Origin: Sipunculus nudus
Taxonomy: Eukaryota; Annelida; Sipuncula; Golfingiida; Sipunculidae
Direction: 5' to 3'
NCBI GenBank assembly: GCA_026874595.1
Contig: CM049310.1
Span: 24,725,058 to 24,789,057, forward strand
DNA length: 64,000 bases
The stretch's first letter is position 1. Each line of letters starts with the position of its first letter. Under the pieces are notes generated by a model. It did no database searches and was not told where the DNA came from. It saw only the letters and a program-made list of their open reading frames with translations. Of this stretch, positions 11,294 to 22,299 are shown in pieces. The translations under genes were made by a program, and so were the position numbers.

Positions 11294-11897
11294 TGTGGTC
11301 ACCGCGAATGTTCAGGATGAACTGTTCAGGAGATTAAAACCAGCGCTGACTCTCCGTGTAGGCAGTACGTCTACTGGTATTGTCCTAAGTTTAGGTAGTA
11401 TTTTACAAAATATCTTTCGAAGTCATACGTTAAAGACAAAGGATAATTCATTATTCAAGAAGTAGTATTCTAAGAAATAATATTATATACTAATGTTTAT
11501 GCTTTGTTTTCTTGTATTTTAACTGAAGGAATTTCTGTTGGAATAACTGTAGGAATTCCAAGACTGTCTTAACGTTGATGAAGTATTTAATGCAACAGTA
11601 GTTGTGAGTGCCTAGTACTTTATCTTAATGAATATTTTTACATACGTATATTTCTAATCGTATTATTGGTCTTTATAATGAGACCAGCGTTGACTCTCCG
11701 TGTAGGTAGTACGTCCACTGTTAATTTCTTTTTGTTCAGGTGCAGAGACAACTTCACGGTATATACTGCAACCGCACCTCATCTGCATGATGTAAGAACA
11801 AACGTCAAATACAACGTTTATGTTGGTCATTTAAACTCTTTACGAATCTGACAAGAAAGCAGACTTGAGTGAATACGAAAGGACGGACCGTGGTGCA
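11294..11897 (+). repeat. 3' LTR of the gypsy-type element
   Basis: Matches the 5' LTR over most of its length, including TCTGACAAGAAAG near the end. It ends GTGGTGCA where the 5' copy has CTGTTACA. The proposed start, TGTGGTCA (11294), follows a short purine tract GCGGAAAG (11285-11292), a weak candidate polypurine tract. It also carries the internal 55-bp motif twice (11341-11392 and 11684-11740). It is about 100 bases shorter than the 5' LTR, so it has internal deletions or the start is misplaced. Confidence 0.7.
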
Positions 11898-11929
11898 AAT
11901 TAATGTGTAATCATGGTGCAAAATATGTT

Positions 11930-13145
11930 TACATATAATGTAAATTTATATATGTGTATTTATAATGTATATGTGTATATATAATGTATAAATGTGTGTA
12001 TGTGTTTAATGTATATGTGTATATGTGTATATATAATGTATATATGTTAATTTGTATATATGATACATAAGTGTATATCTGTATATAAAATGTTTATGTG
12101 TATATATAATGCATATGTGTATATGTGTAGATATAATATATACGTCAATATGTGTATATATAATGTATATGTGTATATGTATATATAATGTATATGTGTG
12201 TATATCATATGTATGCGTATATAATGTATATATAATGTGTATATGTATATATTGTATATATAATGTGTATGTGTACATAATGTTAATATAATGTGTATGT
12301 GTATATAATGATTATATAATGTGTATGTGTATATAATGTATATATAATATGTATGTGTATATAATGTATATATATTTGTATGAGTATATAATGTATATAT
12401 AATGTGTATGTGTATATAATGTATATTTCATGTGTATGTATATATAATGTATATATCATGTGCATGTGTATAATGTTTATATTATGTGTATATAATGTAT
12501 ATATAATGTGTATGTGTATATAATGAATATATAATGTGTGTGTAAATAATGTAAATATGTGTATTTATATATAACGTATATATATAATGTGTATGTGTAT
12601 ATAATATATATATATCATGTGTATGTGTATATAATGTATATTTCATGTGTATTTGAATATATAATGTATATATCATGTGTATGTGTATAATGTATAATTC
12701 ATGTGAATGTGTATATAATGTATATATCGTGTATGTGTAAATAATGTATATATAATGTGTATGTGTATATAATGTATATATAATGTGTATGTGTAAATAA
12801 TGTATATATAATGCGTATGTGTAAATAATGTATATATAATGTGTATATAGTATATATGTGTATGTGTATATAATGTATATATAATGTGTATGTGTGTATG
12901 TGTTTATATGTGTGTATATGAGTATATACATGTGTATATGTATATGTGTATATACTTATGTATATGTTTATATACATGTTTATTTCTATATGTATGTATG
13001 TGTATTAACATATGTACATGTGTATGTGTGTATATATGTATATACAAATTTATATGTATATATGTATATACAAATATATATGTATATATGTATATGTATT
13101 TATATATGTGTATATGTATATGTATTTGTATATATATATATATTA
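11930..13145. repeat. TA/TG-rich minisatellite, about 28-bp unit
   Basis: About 1.2 kb made of imperfect copies of a unit like ATGTATATATAATGTGTATG followed by TGTATATA. It lacks stop codons in several frames on both strands, giving long Tyr/Ile/His or Met/Cys/Tyr open frames that are artefacts of the repeat. It begins about 30 bases after the 3' LTR. Confidence 0.95.
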
Positions 13146-15050
13146 TAAAACATCTTAAATAATATTCATTGAAAATGAATATGGTTTCAAAATATTATTA
13201 TGTGAGATGAGGAATAATCATGCAAACCATCGTTGTTGTGTCATTTTTTTTTTTTAATTTACGTTAATTGCCGAACAAATCATACTGTAGAAATGCCTGT
13301 ATATATGTCCTTAGTACATGTGTCCCAATCCTATTGTTACATTCTATTTTATATAATATGACCAAAAAGACTATAAAAAGTTCGATTATAAATTAACAAT
13401 AACATCCTCCATATTTTTTTGGTTTGGCCAGGAAATGTTTTGTCATTCGGAGATCAATAAAAATCTATTAAAACATAAGGAGAATAATTCTGTGAGAATT
13501 AATATATCTGTAAATTAAAGATTAACATCAACGCCTAACAGAAGAACGATTCTTCAATATACCAGCAGTTCATTATAATGTCTGTCTCTGTCAAAGTCAC
13601 ATCTGACATTCCTCAGACAACCTATTTTAACGATCTTTATCTACTGCTTGAGTTATCTTTTCCTTTGTTAGTTCTGACGATGCTAAAGTAACTGTGCTAT
13701 CAAACTAAACCACTGTCATTGTCACAGCAGGTTGTTGTCTGTAAAAACCTGTTGATTAACCTAACATAAACATCGCAACTAAAACTTATGAATGGCATGT
13801 ATGGCCATCTATACTTGGTATACAGGTTGGCACCTGTAGGCAATGGTCTTTTAATCTTGCTGATGTTAAATGTTTACACAATACGTCCTTATATATAGCC
13901 TTTTTGGTACAGCTCATACCTGTCATACGCATGGACCCCTTCCATTGTATGTGTGAATAACGAATTATATGGTTGTTAGTTTTCATACACATTATTTAAC
14001 AATTTAATCAGCTACATAGGGTGTTTCAATTTTTTTAATATGCAACTATCAGGGTAAAAATATCATCTCAAACTAATCAAGGTTGAGAGGTGAATGCTCG
14101 TCAAGCTAAATCTTTCGTGCTGCGGTGTGCGTGCCCACTCTGCAGCATACATCCTAAATCAAGCCCAAATTTTCAATAGCCCCAACATAGGTAGAGATAC
14201 TGTATGGTTTGGATCAAGCCAACATGGGAATCTTTTTTTCCATAGAAACAGGGGGATCCATGCGAATGTTTCCAAAACAAATGATATCTCCTGGTTCCTT
14301 CACTGTCTCCTATGACGTCGCTTAAGGTCAAGCAAACGTATTCCAAATCTCATTATATTATCATATAACATAATTGCCTATGAAAAAAAAATTATATAGA
14401 TTTTACATAAAATGAGCCCAATTCCTGGAGGAAAGACATTTTTTTCTACTATTTTCCAACTATAAAACACGAGGTTGTGTAATTTGTTCAAAAACTATTG
14501 GCACATCTATGAACACTGTCAACTCGGCAGTGACGTCACACACTGGGATATCCCCTGTGACTAAAAATTCTAGATATCAGTAAAAGCATAGTATTTCTGC
14601 CACTGTTAGTGCCAAATTTTCAGCATGGAATAAAAACAACATGCATTACTAGATCTGAGTTGTTGATAAAATTCAGTCCATGATGTCACCTATGTACCAG
14701 CCTATAAAATCAGGTTAAAGTCTGGGATCTGGATCCAATCACACAACAAATGCACGTGGATTAGGTTTACTTAACCTTCAGAGGGTAGACCTTCCTTAAG
14801 CTTCCAAACATCCCCTCCGAGGAGCCGGTTGGAGACAAATATCTGATTTCTTGAGTGTACGTATTTTCCTACATACTGAAAATTTATATTGGTCAACAGA
14901 ATGGTATTATATGAAGGGTTTGTTGCATGTCCTCACGCCTCACCAATTTTGTCAAATCTGATCAAATTTCAGGGCAAAGTCTCCTTTTCCAAGAAATTGC
15001 AGCGCAAAACGAGTAAACACAGTTTATATTGCGTTAAAAAGGTCTAAATG
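13146..15050. other. Non-coding stretch, no gene recognised
   Basis: AT-rich sequence with only short accidental open frames. No conserved protein motif, RNA gene or clear repeat was recognised. The part next to 15065 would be the 3' UTR and downstream flank of the minus-strand GPCR; no canonical AATAAA (TTTATT on plus) was seen in 15000-15064. Confidence 0.5.
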
Positions 15051-15064
15051 TAATGGCTTGTCTG

Positions 15065-16069
15065 TCAGTTTGTGGTAGTATCTTGAACGCTGGATCCACC
15101 TTGCGCCTCTACAGTCGAGCTATGACAGCCGACCAACCGCTTGACGCCATTACGGAACGCCCTCATCTTCCAGAAATAAATAATTGGATTCATGAACGAG
15201 TTTACGACCGTGACTTCGTACGCCACACGCTGGGCCACAACAAGTTCCGGTGGGCAGTTCTCTGGCTCGGTGTGGTTGATGACAGTGGCGATGATGATGA
15301 GGGGAGTCCACGTGGCCGCGTACCCTCCCACCACTATGCTCATCATCTTGGCGATCTTGTATTCCTTTTTCTCTGATACATTCCCGGCTGACAGGTTCTG
15401 GTCAGCGATTGCTCGCTGCTGGCGTCTTGCTAAAAGGGCAATCCGTATGTAGAGAAAGATGGTGGCAAACAGCGGTATGGCGGAGTTCACTAGATACGCA
15501 AAATCGGTGATGTACCACGGCAGCAGCAAGTTCGGATAACACAAAATGTCTTCATCAAGTTTTGCTAAAAATAGGTTGACCACGTGAAGCGACAGCACCC
15601 AGATCCATTTAACCCCAATGATTATTTTCATTTTTCTAGGAGTTACTTTGTCCATGTAATTTAGAGGGTTGGCGATTGTCATGTATCGTTCATAGGCAAC
15701 CACCAGTAGACCGAACGCAGAAAGGTGTACAGTTGCCATGCAAACAATTATACAACCAGAACACAAAATGTTTTGTCCTGGAGAATTCCAATGGAACACC
15801 GCAACCATATCATGGCTGTTACACCAAATAAGTGCTAACCCCACTAGTAAATCGGCTACACAAAGATTGATGAGACCAATGGTAACATTGTCTCGTATTG
15901 TCGGGGTCTTGAGCAGTGTGATGATAGCCAGGGAGTTGGATACGATCACCGCTATCAACTGAACCGTCTCAATGGTCAGGTATACAGCTGTCGGTTCTCC
16001 AGGGCTGGAATTATCCTGGTGTTGTGGGGTCAAGGTCGCGGAGGAGTTTGCTGGCCATTCCGTGGCCAT
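15065..16069 (-). CDS. Class A (rhodopsin-like) G-protein-coupled receptor, 334 aa
   Basis: An intact seven-transmembrane receptor in one coding exon, acting at the plasma membrane. The short extracellular N-terminus has two N-glycosylation sites (N8-S-S, N20-S-S). Approximate TM segments: TM1 33-54, TM2 61-83 (LCVADL, D73), TM3 104-126, TM4 149-168 (W157), TM5 186-213 (P199), TM6 239-264 and TM7 281-300. TM3 ends in ERY (127-129) rather than DRY, TM6 has TWTP (253-256) in place of CWxP, and TM7 has the standard NPIIY (294-298). C103 or C106 and C177 can form the usual TM3-ECL2 disulphide. Length is normal for a small receptor; the C-terminus is short. Ligand unknown: it loosely recalls adenosine/MECA-like and orphan invertebrate receptors. 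The start ATG lies 15 bases after a splice acceptor, so the 5' UTR is spliced. Confident as a GPCR, not as to subtype. Confidence 0.9.
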   Translation of the reverse strand: MATEWPANSSATLTPQHQDNSSPGEPTAVYLTIETVQLIAVIVSNSLAIITLLKTPTIRDNVTIGLINLCVADLLVGLALIWCNSHDMVAVFHWNSPGQNILCSGCIIVCMATVHLSAFGLLVVAYERYMTIANPLNYMDKVTPRKMKIIIGVKWIWVLSLHVVNLFLAKLDEDILCYPNLLLPWYITDFAYLVNSAIPLFATIFLYIRIALLARRQQRAIADQNLSAGNVSEKKEYKIAKMMSIVVGGYAATWTPLIIIATVINHTEPENCPPELVVAQRVAYEVTVVNSFMNPIIYFWKMRAFRNGVKRLVGCHSSTVEAQGGSSVQDTTTN

Positions 16070-16083
16070 TCCTGGGGTTTTGT

Positions 16084-16115
16084 CCTGAAAAAGAAAAAAA
16101 AAGAAAATTTAAAAT
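16084..16115 (-). promoter_or_regulatory. Splice acceptor upstream of the GPCR start
   Basis: On the minus strand a long pyrimidine tract (complement of 16088-16108) ends in TTTTTCAG, and the exon begins at 16084 with GACAAAACCCC, 15 bases before the ATG. This indicates a 5' UTR intron. The donor and first exon lie at higher coordinates and were not identified with confidence. Confidence 0.7.
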
Positions 16116-18114
16116 TATAATTTAAGTGTTGTAGGTGCCTTATCCTTTTTATGTTAACTGGATGGCATTCAGCAGATCACGCAGGATCCGCCGCTTTATC
16201 CGGATCCACATATAAACAAACAGAAACGGCGCAGGTAAAATTGTACATGTACATTAACATTTAGAAACTCTCTCATTTTTGCACCCAGACATATAATGTT
16301 CATCCTACATCGGTCAAAACATTTCAGTCAAGGTATAAGTTTGTTAGCAGGAGTGTTTTCAGCCCGAAAATGCTCCGTGTGAATGGCAAAACCTGTTATG
16401 ATATTAATGAACACTAAGTAATCAAGGCTAACGATAATCCACTGACGGCGTCAGGCTGTCACTTGCAGACCACTTGCAATAAGAGAAAATTCTGACCTTT
16501 TCTCCAGCCAAGTTCTGGCTCTTTTACTCAAGGATAACAGAAGCGTTTTATGGATACATGAATAATGAAATGTCCCATTCTCTTATCCTGTATCCGCTCT
16601 GGCTGAACAAGGTCTGAACACAGCTCATGACCTTCTTGACAGCAATTTCCCGTAAAAGAGTCTGCATGCATATGTTTCTATGAATATTCATAAATGGTAA
16701 TAAGGCTTGGCAGCACGAACTGAAAATAAGATGACATAGAACACTTGGCCGGTAGGCCTTGTAAAAGAGTACCAACCAACGCAATATATGTTGAATTTGT
16801 TGTTTTAAACACGAAACAATAGGCCATCCGCTGCTCGCTGGCTCTCATGAAAGCAAACACCTGTCGGGAACATCAAGATGATCGATAGAGATGCCACTCG
16901 GCTCAAACGATCTGCTACTCTTATGTTCTGAATATAAATCAAAGGGACTCAATGTTGGCCCCGTCATGGCCACTTCCGGGACGTTTGTTGAGGCAGGAGA
17001 TAGCTTAAAACGACTAGCCCATTCTGTCATACATCAAGTTTTAGGTACAAATAAGGATGTATATTTACAGGATTAATACCAGTGATCTTTGCTCATACTT
17101 TTAAACGGTCCATATATTGATGTTTTATCCTTATCCCTGAATGCACGGTGATATATTGAATGTTTTCTAGTAGAGGATACAGTTTTTTTTAACAATATAT
17201 TAATTGTGATGTTACAGTTATCCGAAGTCCAGATATGGCATTCTGTCATGCACAACGCATCACTAAATTATACATTGTATTTGAACATTTACTGGGGGGT
17301 AAAATATTCATAGTAGATATTTTACGGAGAATAAATTGATTTTTCTTTTCCAGCAGAAGCCTGTATAATAATATGCAACAGTCTTCATACATTTTCTACC
17401 TAACTTAGTTATTAATGTTATCAACGACAATATTCTATATATCTAGGAAAACAAATATTATGACTAAGATCAGCTTCCTGTAACTCGGCAAAAATCACCG
17501 AACTGGAACCATTCGAACAAACTTGAGAGAGATTTATTTAGGGATTGTTTCTGTGAAATAATGAACAAATCGGCTGGACAGATTCGGAGAAGAAGATTTT
17601 TAAAGGTTTGTTAGCCTTTTCCCTAAAAGATCGAAGAAAATGCAGATAGCAAAAAAAGAAACAATAGGCAAAATCCGACAGAGTTTTTATATGACTGATT
17701 TTTTTTGTAAAAAAAAAATTGGTGATGGTAGCTCCTGTCTTTTTTTATAGTATGGGTTAACATACAGACGCCATACCATCGCACAAGCTAAAAAGGTTCA
17801 TAAAATGTTAGCAGCGGTGATTGGCAGGGGTGGTACTGATGTTATGCTTATTTTTAGGCAAATGCATGTCTTGCTCTGGGCCGAATTTTTTGTATAGGAA
17901 AGCTAATGTAAAAATATCACTGTACCATAATGATTCTTTTCATGCACACTCTTATAAAAATGAACAGAAGACGGTACCTTCTTTTGGCTCCTGTGACTGA
18001 CGCCGGTAAAAACACGTAGCAACCTTTGGACTTAAATATTGTCAGTGGTTATAGCTCTTAACAGAGGTGAACATTTGTAATGTTGACGAGGGGCGGATTA
18101 ATCTGTTTTTTGTT
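16116..18114. other. Upstream flank or intron of the GPCR, no other gene seen
   Basis: No coding motif recognised. If the GPCR 5' UTR is spliced, this is intronic. It contains one copy of a dispersed repeat (17465-17620). Confidence 0.5.
17465..17620 (+). repeat. Dispersed repeat also present at 56325-56455
   Basis: From AACTCGGCAAAAATCACCGA through GAAGAAGATTTTTAAAGG, about 145 bases match 56330-56452 with roughly one difference per ten bases. At 56 kb the same sequence belongs to a pearl-like element with an ACGG-rich 3' end, so this is probably a fragment of that family. Confidence 0.8.
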
Positions 18115-18187
18115 GGGTTTTTTTTTTTTTTGGTTTGTTTATTTTATTTTTTTTATGGCGGGGGCGGGGGGGGGGGGGGGGGGGCTT
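18115..18187. repeat. Poly(T), then poly(G) tract
   Basis: A T-rich run (18119-18160) is followed by about 22 G with one interruption (18161-18184). Such homopolymers are error-prone in assembly. Confidence 0.9.
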
Positions 18188-19202
18188 AAGCGCCTATAGA
18201 TTTGGGAAATATAAAACGAAAACGTTTACCCTAAAGTGTGCCATTGCTTAATTTTCAATGTTTTTACAAAATGTGAGGGGAATAATCCTCTCCTTACTCA
18301 CGGACATACTCAACAAATGAACGGACTGACCGGCATACTCAATAGTTGAACAGAATGACGGACCTCCTCAACAGATGAACGGACTGAGAGACTTATTCAA
18401 CAAATGAATAAATGATGGAAATACTCAGCAGATGGACAGACTGACGGACATACTCAACAGATGACTGGACTTACGGACATACCTAACAGATGAACGGACT
18501 GACGGACCTACACAAAATATGAACGGACTGACGGACCTACTCAACAGATGAACGGTCTGAGGGACCTACTCTTCAGATGAATGGACTAATGGACATACTC
18601 AGCAGATGACAGACCTATTCAACAGATGAACAGACTGAGGGACTTCTCAACAGAGGAACGGACTGACGATCGCACTCAACAGGTGAACGGACTGACGGAC
18701 CTACTCAACAGGTGAATGGACTGACTAACCTTCTAAACAGTTGAACGGACTGACGTACTTACTCAACAGATGAACGGACTGAGGGACTTATTCATCAAAT
18801 GAATAATTGATGGAAATACTAAGTAGATGGACGGACTTACGGACCTACCCATCAGATGAATGGACTGACGTACCTACTCAACAGATGAACGGACTTACGG
18901 ACCTACCCATCAGATGAATGGACTGACGTACCTACTCAACAGATGAACGGACTTACGGACCTACCCATCATATGAATGGACTGACGTACCTACTCAACAG
19001 ATGAACGGACTTACGGACCTACCCATCAGATGAATGGACTGACGTACCTACTCAACAGATGAACGGACTTACGGACCTACCCAACAGATGAATGGACTGA
19101 CGGACCTACTCAACAGATGAACGGACTGACGGGCATACTCAACTGATGAATGGACAAATGGACATACTTTACAGATGACGGACCTATTCAACAGATGAAC
19201 GG

Positions 19203-19350
19203 ACTGAGCACAGGCACTCGTTTCGAGCACTAAAATGGCCTATAAACTGTAAACACATTTTCTATAATTGATATATCGCCCATACTCAATGTGTTTACGG
19301 TTTCTAGGCCATTTTAGTGCTGGACCCGAGTGCTTGTGGGACTGTTGGAC
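19203..19350. repeat. Foldback (hairpin) element, copy 1
   Basis: Near-perfect inverted repeat. The arm CACTCGTTTCGAGCACTAAA continuing through ATGGCC and GTAAACACATT (19215-19260) pairs with the complement at 19287-19340, leaving a short centre around TGATATATCGCC. No coding capacity; a MITE or foldback structure. Confidence 0.85.
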
Positions 19351-19604
19351 TAATTCAACATACGAATGGATTGATAGGAATTCTCAATAGATGAATGGAC
19401 TAACCAACACACTCAACAGATAAACGGACTGACGGACCTACTCAAAAGATGAATGGACTGATGGACATACTCAACAGATGAACAGACTGAGGGACATACT
19501 CAACAGATGAACAGACTGAGGGACATACTCAAAAGATGAACGGACTGAAGGACATACTCATTAGATGACTGGACTAACGGACCTTTTCAACAGATGAACG
19601 GACT

Positions 19605-19772
19605 GAGCACAGGCACTCGTTTCCAGCACTAAAATGGCCTAGAAACCGTAAACACATTGAGTATGGGCGATATCTCCATTATAAAACTTCTTTTAAAATT
19701 TGTATATCGCCAATACTGATATGTTTACGGTTTCAAGGCCATTTTAGTGCTGGAAACGAGTGACTGTGGGAC
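19605..19772. repeat. Foldback (hairpin) element, copy 2
   Basis: Same element as copy 1, with longer arms: CACTCGTTTCCAGCACTAAA through GGCGATAT on the left pairs with ATATCGCC through TTTAGTGCTGGAAACGAGTG on the right. Both copies start at the same point of the 29-bp unit (ACGGACTGAGCACAGG) and share downstream flank. Confidence 0.85.
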
Positions 19773-20165
19773 CGAGGGATTTATTCAACATATGAATGGA
19801 TTGATGGGAATTCTCAACAGATGAACGGACTTACGGACATTCAATGGATTGATGGAAATAGCAGATGAATGGACTGCCGAGCATACTCAACAGATAAACT
19901 GACTAACGGACTTACTCAACAGATAAACGAACTGAGGGACATACTCAAAAGATGAACGGACTGAAGGACACACTCAACAGGTGACTGTACTGACGGACGT
20001 TCCCAATAGATGAACAGACTGACGGACCTTCTCAACAGATGAATGGACTGACCGATACTCAACAGATGAGCGGACTGACGGACCTACTCAACAGATAAAC
20101 GGACTGAGGGGCCTATTCAAAAATTAATGGATTGATCGACATACTCAACAGAAGAACCTAAATAT

Positions 20166-20639
20166 AAATAAGTAAATTTAAGTAAATCGAAATTATCCTT
20201 TATGGTCATTTTTCTTCCTGTAGTCTTGATCTACATGAACAACCAGGATGAACTGAGCTTTTCGATCTTATACATAATTGAGACCCAGAGTAATTTTGCC
20301 ACACCATATCTCTACTGCGAGCCTTCTGTCACCAGATTTGCCACAGTGCATCCAGTGACTGTCTCAGGACCAACATGAAACGGGTAGATGGCAAACAGAT
20401 CGACCAGCTTACATCATTCCATATGGCCTTTTGTTAATCGCTAGAGAATAATAAATTCGCGAATTAGCTTCTTTTTTTATCATTTAAAAGATACCAGGAT
20501 GTTTCAGTATACAGGTAAGTATTAGGAGTACACAGCACAAAACTTGTGAAGTTTTAAAGAACAGCATTGGGAGTGCCACAACAAGAAACTAAAACTGAAG
20601 CAACATAGCATGGGAGAGGCAACAGATAGCAAGGTGGTG
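20166..20639. other. Spacer between minisatellites, nothing recognised
   Basis: Unique-looking AT-rich DNA; no open frame or RNA signature found. Confidence 0.5.
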
Positions 20640-21490
20640 ACATCAACAGCTAGGGAACGATATCTCACAGCAAGGAAACGTCGGCACACAGCAAGATGGC
20701 ACCACACCGCATAGAAACGTCCTAGCTCAGCAAGGAAACGGCACCACTCAGTAAGGAAACGTCACCAAACAGCAAGGAAACGGCACCACAAATCAAGGAA
20801 ACGGCAACACACAGCAAGGAAATGTCACCAGCTAAGGAACGACATCTCACAGCAAGGAAACGTCGCCACACAGCAGGGAAAAGGCACCTCACAGGAAGGA
20901 AACGTCACCACACAGCAAGGAACAGTCACCACACAACAAGAAAACGGCACCACACATCAAGGAAACGTCATCAAGCAGCAAGGAAACGGCAACACACAGC
21001 AAGGAAATGTCACCAGCTAGGGAACGACATCTCACAGCAAGGAAACTTAGCCACACAGCAGGGAAAAGGCACCTCACAGCAAGGAAACGGCACCACACAA
21101 CAAGAAAACACGTCACCAAACAGCAAGGAAACGGCACCACAAAGCAAGGTAATGTCACCACACAGCAAAGTACTGTCATCAAACAACAAGAACAGCACCA
21201 CATTGCAAGGAAACTTAGCCAAACAGCAAGGAAACGACACCACACAGCAAGGAACGTCACCACACAGCAAGGTACTGTCACAACACAGCAGGAAACGGCA
21301 CCACACAGCAAGGGAACGTCACCGAACGGCAAGGAAACGGCACCACACAGCAGGAAAACGTCACCACACAGCAAGGAACCGTCACCACACAACAAGGAAA
21401 CGTCACCACACAGCAAAGAAACGGCTCCTCGCAGCGCGGAAGTGCACCACGCAGCAAGGAAATGGCACCAAATGACAGGGAATCATAGAG
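20640..21490. repeat. 21-bp minisatellite array
   Basis: About 40 imperfect copies of AAGGAAACGTCACCACACAG plus C. Because 21 is a multiple of three and the unit has no stop, the array is open over long stretches in several frames on both strands (for example 217 codons at 20822-21475), giving seven-residue repeats such as RKRHHTA. I judge these frames not to be genes: no start context, no non-repeat domain. Confidence 0.95.
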
Positions 21491-21544
21491 CTCAACCACA
21501 ATTTTTAAATTTAAAAATTTAAATGTAACTCTTCATAAAGCAAA

Positions 21545-21785
21545 TAAACATCACCACATAGTAAATAGGCGACACCACAAAACAGGGCAGTGGCACTTTA
21601 CAGTATGAAACTGGCACCACACCACAATGAAGCGATACTATACAACAGGCAGGCGACACCACACAACGCGGAAGCGACACCACAACACAAAGCGAAACCA
21701 CACAGCAAGGAAACGACATCACACAACAAGGAAGCGACACCACATAGCACAGAAGCAAGACCACAAGGACCACATAGCTTGGGAG
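21545..21785. repeat. Second block of the 21-bp family
   Basis: Related units (GAAGCGACACCACACAACAAG) continue after a 55-bp AT-rich gap containing the palindrome ATTTTTAAATTTAAAAAT. Divergence is higher than in the first block. Confidence 0.85.
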
Positions 21786-22299
21786 CAACTATCCAAGTAC
21801 AATTTGAAAAAAAAGAGTGAACATGAGTACAATTTGAAACAAAGAGTCCATGGGCCATCAAGCATAGCTGAATGTGACCTACAGGTGATGCATTCATTAA
21901 TTATAACTGTTATGATCTGGTGAAAAATGTTTGATCAGGAACCGTGAACATCGGGTAGAATGACTTACTGAGTGATTGCTCTTAAAAATGCTTTTTCCCC
22001 ATAGTCCCTATAACATAGGTTACAGTGATCTTACTTAGGGTTTCCAAGAAGATTTTATCAGGAATACCCTAGATGCTAAGTTAGAAGGTTCTACGTCCAA
22101 CTAGTACAATTTGTGCCCGACTGACTAACAGGTTGCTCAAACAATGTGATTTCACATAGATCGCATAATATATATATAGGTCGACATGTCATAATTTCAG
22201 CTTTACTAGGAGATTTGTAAAAGACCTCCGTAGCAGAAGGTTAGGTTTAGGTTTTACGGTTATGGTTTGTGCAGGACTGCTTCATTTGAAGGTCTCAAA

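Larger units (their letters stand above)
4023..11897 (+). mobile_element. Decayed Ty3/gypsy-type LTR retrotransposon with PNMA-like Gag
   Basis: Two related blocks, 4023-4733 and 11294-11897, flank a 6.5-kb interior that encodes, in order, Gag, aspartic protease, RT, RNase H and integrase remains. Protease-RT-RNase H-integrase order is that of Ty3/gypsy. The 5' LTR has inverted ends, TGTAAC...GTTACA. Every coding part carries stops and frameshifts, and the LTRs differ at many positions, so this is an old dead copy. A foreign insertion lies in gag (about 6375-6857) and a (TA)n run in the integrase region. No envelope-like gene was seen between integrase and the 3' LTR. Confidence 0.85.
18290..20165. 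repeat. 29-bp minisatellite array
   Basis: Dozens of imperfect copies of a 29-bp unit: TGAACGGACTGACGGACCTA plus CTCAACAGA. In 18830-19080 a two-unit higher-order form repeats several times almost perfectly (the CCCATCAGATGAATGG variant alternates with CTCAACAGATGAACGG), evidence of recent local amplification. Two copies of a foldback element are embedded (19203-19350 and 19605-19772). Confidence 0.95.

Noticed and set aside
12006-13162. Several 80-150 codon open frames rich in Tyr, His and Ile or Met, Cys and Tyr
   Set aside because: Artefacts of the TA/TG minisatellite.
15053-15962. Plus-strand open frames of 74-107 codons
   Set aside because: They lie opposite the intact GPCR coding exon and show no domain.
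18290-21490. CRISPR-like array
   Set aside because: Units are contiguous imperfect tandem repeats without unique spacers, in a eukaryotic genome with no cas genes.
20822-21522. Long RKRHHTA-type and Cys/Val-rich open frames
   Set aside because: Products of a 21-bp unit without stop codons; no non-repeat sequence or start context.
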